Positions 61,570-64,000 of a stretch of 64,000 nt of DNA are shown here, piece by piece; the stretch's first letter is position 1; each line of letters begins with the position of its first letter. The position numbers and the translations under genes were made by a program. The stretch is from Lancefieldella parvula DSM 20469 (GTDB lineage: Bacteria; Actinomycetota; Coriobacteriia; Coriobacteriales; Atopobiaceae), in the NCBI RefSeq assembly GCF_000024225.1, contig NC_013203.1, positions 1,364,001 through 1,428,000 on the forward strand, written 5' to 3'. The notes beneath the pieces are model-generated. The model saw only the letters and a list, made by a program, of their open reading frames with translations. It did not search any database and was not told the origin of the DNA.

Positions 61570-62361
61570 CTATTTTCTTCCCACAAGTAACGCTGATCCA
61601 GAGAGCATCATCCAATTAGCTTCTTTTGGAGTCATAAACATACCCTCGGTAGTATCAATAAGCTCTACGCTTTCATAGCCCATAGACTTTAACGTAACTA
61701 GAAACGCATGCATATCTCCATATTTATTCTGAGAAAAAATATCGTGAATAGCAAATACGCCACCCTTTTTAAGCGTGCGCAGTGTCTCTAATAGGATTTC
61801 TTGACGATTGCTGCTAGGGATGTTGTGATAAACATAATTGCTAAAAACAGCATCAAAAGATTCGTCTTCAAAATTCAAATTCACAGCATCACCAGGAAAG
61901 AAGCTTGTATTTGTAACGCTTTCCGCTTTTGCGTTATTCTCGCAAAGTGTTTTGCTAAACGAGGCGTACTCTTTGCCCCAACGATCAATACCAACAACCA
62001 TCGCATCTGGATTTTTCTTTGCAACAGCGATGGCAAGAGCTCCGCTGCCGCATCCAACATCCAGTCCTCTACCTCCTGCTGGAATAGTAATGTAGCTAGC
62101 TATTCCTTCAATAATCTGTCGAGACATCTGACGCTTACCATCGTATGAGAAGGCCTGGTGCATCTTAAATCCCCAGATACTTATTACAATCATAATCACA
62201 GAGAGGACACCAAAAACTAGAACAAGCATAGTCTGAAAGGACTTCATAGGAATAAAGTCAACAAACAGCACTATAAAAAGAAAAGCTAGGCAAACAGCAG
62301 TTCCGGAAAAGAACCCATATACCATTCCCTTTGGAAACCAGTTCTTATAATCGGGCTTCAT
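61570..62361 (-). CDS. Membrane-anchored class I methyltransferase
   Basis: 263-residue SAM-dependent methyltransferase with two N-terminal hydrophobic helices (FFSGTAVCLAFLFIVLFVDF, MLVLVFGVLSVIMIVISIWG). The catalytic domain has motif I GRGLDVGCGSGALAIAVAKK, acidic motif IDRW and the later NYVYHNIP. Membrane anchoring suggests a lipid or quinone-like hydrophobic substrate, but this is inference. First gene of the two-gene operon with the MBL hydrolase; AAAGGAG precedes the ATG. Confidence 0.82.
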   Translation of the reverse strand: MKPDYKNWFPKGMVYGFFSGTAVCLAFLFIVLFVDFIPMKSFQTMLVLVFGVLSVIMIVISIWGFKMHQAFSYDGKRQMSRQIIEGIASYITIPAGGRGLDVGCGSGALAIAVAKKNPDAMVVGIDRWGKEYASFSKTLCENNAKAESVTNTSFFPGDAVNLNFEDESFDAVFSNYVYHNIPSSNRQEILLETLRTLKKGGVFAIHDIFSQNKYGDMHAFLVTLKSMGYESVELIDTTEGMFMTPKEANWMMLSGSALLVGRK

Positions 62362-62480
62362 ATAACTCTCCTTTAAGTTAGATTTGGTTAACTAAAATAA
62401 TACTACTAAATTACTATCAGTCATTTAAGCCCCTGCTGAACGGATAAAAAACAAACGCTAACGTAAAACCGTACTAATAA

Positions 62481-62522
62481 ACAGTAAAACCGCATTCCAA
62501 GTAAACTGGAATACGGTTTTAC
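62481..62522. terminator. Bidirectional terminator next to tmRNA
   Basis: AGTAAAACCG-ATTCCA pairs with TGGAAT-CGGTTTTACT over about 16 bp (one mismatch). T-rich tails are weak, but it lies 90 bp downstream of the tmRNA 3' end and upstream of the methyltransferase operon. Confidence 0.65.
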
Positions 62523-62609
62523 TGTGCATTCTGCAACGACAAAATGATGCAAAAATATAGATGTACTCATAAATCACAGAAATTCTGCCATTCATGCGTA
62601 ACGAATATA

Positions 62610-62978
62610 TGGTGGAGGTGCGGAGAATCGAACTCCGGTCCAAAGCAAATCCTAGGCAGGTGTCTCCAAGCTCAGTTACTAATTACATCTCAAGTACCGC
62701 ACACTTAGTAACCGGCGTTTAGTACTCCAGCTGGTTCAATCTTTTTGTAAAGCATACCAACTACGTCCTTACAAGCATCTCCCTAAAATGACGTCACCCT
62801 GAAAACGGGAGCAATTCCCAGTTAGACGCGCTGAACTTAAATTAAGCAGCGAGAGCCATCTGAGGCTCAAAAGTAAGAGTGTTGTCAATTCAATTTGACG
62901 TTACCCCTGTTTTACGTGGCGAGGAGACCACGGCTTGCTGCCCACCGCAAACTCACCTTGTCGAATCCAGTCACCCCC
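62610..62978 (-). ncRNA. ssrA: Transfer-messenger RNA
   Basis: 369-nt tmRNA that rescues stalled ribosomes. The 5' GGGGGTGACTGGATTCGAC and the 3' T-arm GGAGTTCGATTCTCC with encoded CCA are diagnostic. The acceptor ends GGGGGTG and CACCTCC pair over seven positions (one G-U). The tag reading frame ends DNTLTFEPQMALAA then TAA; the terminal ALAA is the usual proteolysis signal. A TGA lies in frame two codons upstream of DNT, so the resume codon must be ATT or GAC just after it. Pseudoknot stems were not verified. Confidence 0.95.
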
Positions 62979-63063
62979 AATAATGAGAGAAACTGCCACC
63001 ATGCAGTTTTCAATGTGCCCGAATTGCGTGTGCAATAATAAGCCCACAATTCAAAGTGTAGAG

Positions 63064-63093
63064 AGTATACCCCATGAACTGCCATTTTTTCAA
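63064..63093 (-). promoter_or_regulatory. tmRNA promoter
   Basis: TTGAAA (63088-63093) and TATACT (63064-63069) with 18-bp spacing on the minus strand, about 85 bp upstream of the mature 5' end, implying a 5' leader removed by processing. Confidence 0.65.
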
Positions 63094-63121
63094 AAAAGAT
63101 ATGACTATTTTTAAGAATGGC

Positions 63122-63856
63122 TTACTTTACAGATTTACCATGAGCTTTTAGAACTTGTTTCTCGCGATCAATAAACATGACCAGAATAACTACCAAGAGC
63201 GCCGCAGGTGAAAGCCAAATCATGTGAGTGCCCATAAGCGGAATGAGTAAGTTACCTATTACTGCACCAAATACAAAACAGAAAATAGTTCCAAAATAAA
63301 GTAGTGAAATCTCAATATGTACAGGCTCATGCGTGTGCATATATGCTGCTATTTCTTGCGTTCCACCACGAAGGTTACCAATACACATAGTAGTAGCAAA
63401 CGCATGTCCATGCAGCTTTCTAAACGCCTGAACTTGAATGCCACACGCAAGCGAAGTCAGGCTATTTGCCAGCAGGTTCATGTCTGTTGGAAGCAGAGAA
63501 ACAACGCTTAAGAGCGCAATCTCTACAATAACCGCCAGCTGTCTCCAGTGCAGATGTTCTTCTCGCGCAATAGCCCGAATAGCGTACGAAAGCGCAATAC
63601 CTATGGCAAATGCCAAAACTGGCAGAGCGTATTTGAGACATTTTTCAAACGATCCGCTGGTCAAATTAATGCCCAATAGCAGCAAATTTCCTGTCTGAGC
63701 ATTAGCAAAAACGCCGCCGCGCACCAGGTAGGAATAAGCATCCATAACTCCGCCCGAGAAGGCTAAAAATGCAGCAACTTCTACCGAATCTGACATTTGT
63801 AGTGCGTGCTTCAAGAGTACTCCAACCAAATTGCGCACATCAGCGACACATATCAC
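63122..63856 (-). CDS. YoaK-like DUF1275 membrane protein
   Basis: 244-residue protein with six to seven hydrophobic helices. VEVAAFLAFSGGVMDAYSYL, FANAQTGNLLLLGINL, SLACGIQVQAFRKLHGHAFA and TTMCIGNLRGG are the conserved DUF1275 (YoaK) features. Function is unknown. It lies just upstream of tmRNA in the same direction; a hairpin at 63870-63904 precedes it. Confidence 0.85.
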   Translation of the reverse strand: MICVADVRNLVGVLLKHALQMSDSVEVAAFLAFSGGVMDAYSYLVRGGVFANAQTGNLLLLGINLTSGSFEKCLKYALPVLAFAIGIALSYAIRAIAREEHLHWRQLAVIVEIALLSVVSLLPTDMNLLANSLTSLACGIQVQAFRKLHGHAFATTMCIGNLRGGTQEIAAYMHTHEPVHIEISLLYFGTIFCFVFGAVIGNLLIPLMGTHMIWLSPAALLVVILVMFIDREKQVLKAHGKSVK

Positions 63857-63869
63857 ATAGACGTATATA

Positions 63870-63904
63870 AAAAGCGATGTAGATTAAATCCTACATCGCT
63901 TTTA
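63870..63904 (-). terminator. Terminator of the next minus-strand gene
   Basis: AAAAGCGATGTAG and CTACATCGCTTTT form a perfect 13-bp stem; TTTATATACG follows on the minus strand. A nested dyad, AGGTTA / TAACCT with ATGCA / TGCAT inside (63931-63965), lies just to its right. Confidence 0.75.
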
Positions 63905-63985
63905 CGATTTTGTTTGGGTAATTCCAAAGAGGTTACCAAAATGCAATCTTGCATAGATAACCTATCTGACTCATTTGTGGGGAGT

Positions 63986-64000
63986 TTACTCCTCGACGAG
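63986..64000 (-). CDS. Possible C-terminus of a gene entering from the right
   Basis: On the minus strand the window edge reads CTC GTC GAG GAG TAA, a plausible end (LVEE) of a gene followed by the terminator hairpins at 63870-63965. Too short to identify. Confidence 0.3.
   Translation of the reverse strand, partial: LVEE

Overview
The window looks like a chromosomal segment of a Coriobacteriia species, most likely an Atopobiaceae member of the Lancefieldella/Atopobium (parvula/rimae) type. This is inferred from moderate GC, the mix of actinobacterial-style housekeeping genes, a phosphoketolase, sortase-anchored surface proteins and PTS parts. No rRNA gene is present, so the genus is a guess. 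Genes lie on both strands, with long minus-strand operons.

Left part (1-35.9 kb), mostly core. It holds a Mur ligase running off the left edge, phosphoketolase with an upstream LacI-type regulator and a perfect operator-like palindrome, and a DUF711 protein. Next comes an inserted island (about 7.4-13.0 kb): a nuclease-methyltransferase fusion with a specificity subunit and an XRE regulator, flanked by decayed small mobile-element genes. Then follow a CobW GTPase with a His-rich tail, an NADP-type secondary alcohol dehydrogenase, a plus-strand run (YdcF-like protein, Na+/H+ antiporter, esterase, ComEC-like metallo-hydrolase, DUF3006), a Tat-lipoprotein beta-helix protein beside a two-component system, and small regulators. 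The block ends with the minus-strand operon glmM-acpS-nnr-alr-udg-tsaE and the ribosomal pair rplM-rpsI.

Right part (35.9-64 kb), visibly more AT-rich and more accessory. It holds a secreted esterase, a 1-phosphofructokinase, a patatin, a membrane XRE protein, a PTS IIB-IIC-MupG operon for amino-sugar uptake, a sortase-anchored GH32 fructanase, a DUF3021/LytTR pair, and a pilus operon (VWA tip pilin, backbone pilin, class C sortase) next to a third sortase-anchored protein. A PadR-controlled flavodoxin/membrane fusion, an MBL/methyltransferase operon, tmRNA and a YoaK-like protein follow. Fructan cleavage outside the cell, a fructose-1-phosphate kinase and phosphoketolase fit a saccharolytic, surface-attached lifestyle.

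The most unusual signal is not a gene. The 9-mer TTCTCGCCA (or its complement) occurs at least 16 times where about 0.5 is expected. It is spread in both orientations over the core part and is nearly absent from the AT-rich block and the restriction island. It sits in intergenic DNA, in a terminator stem and in protein linkers, which resembles how DNA-uptake sequences behave in other bacteria. Two 113-bp repeats, a pair of hairpin repeats around an orphan gene, and a triple PadR operator add further structure. All counts were made by eye and should be recomputed.
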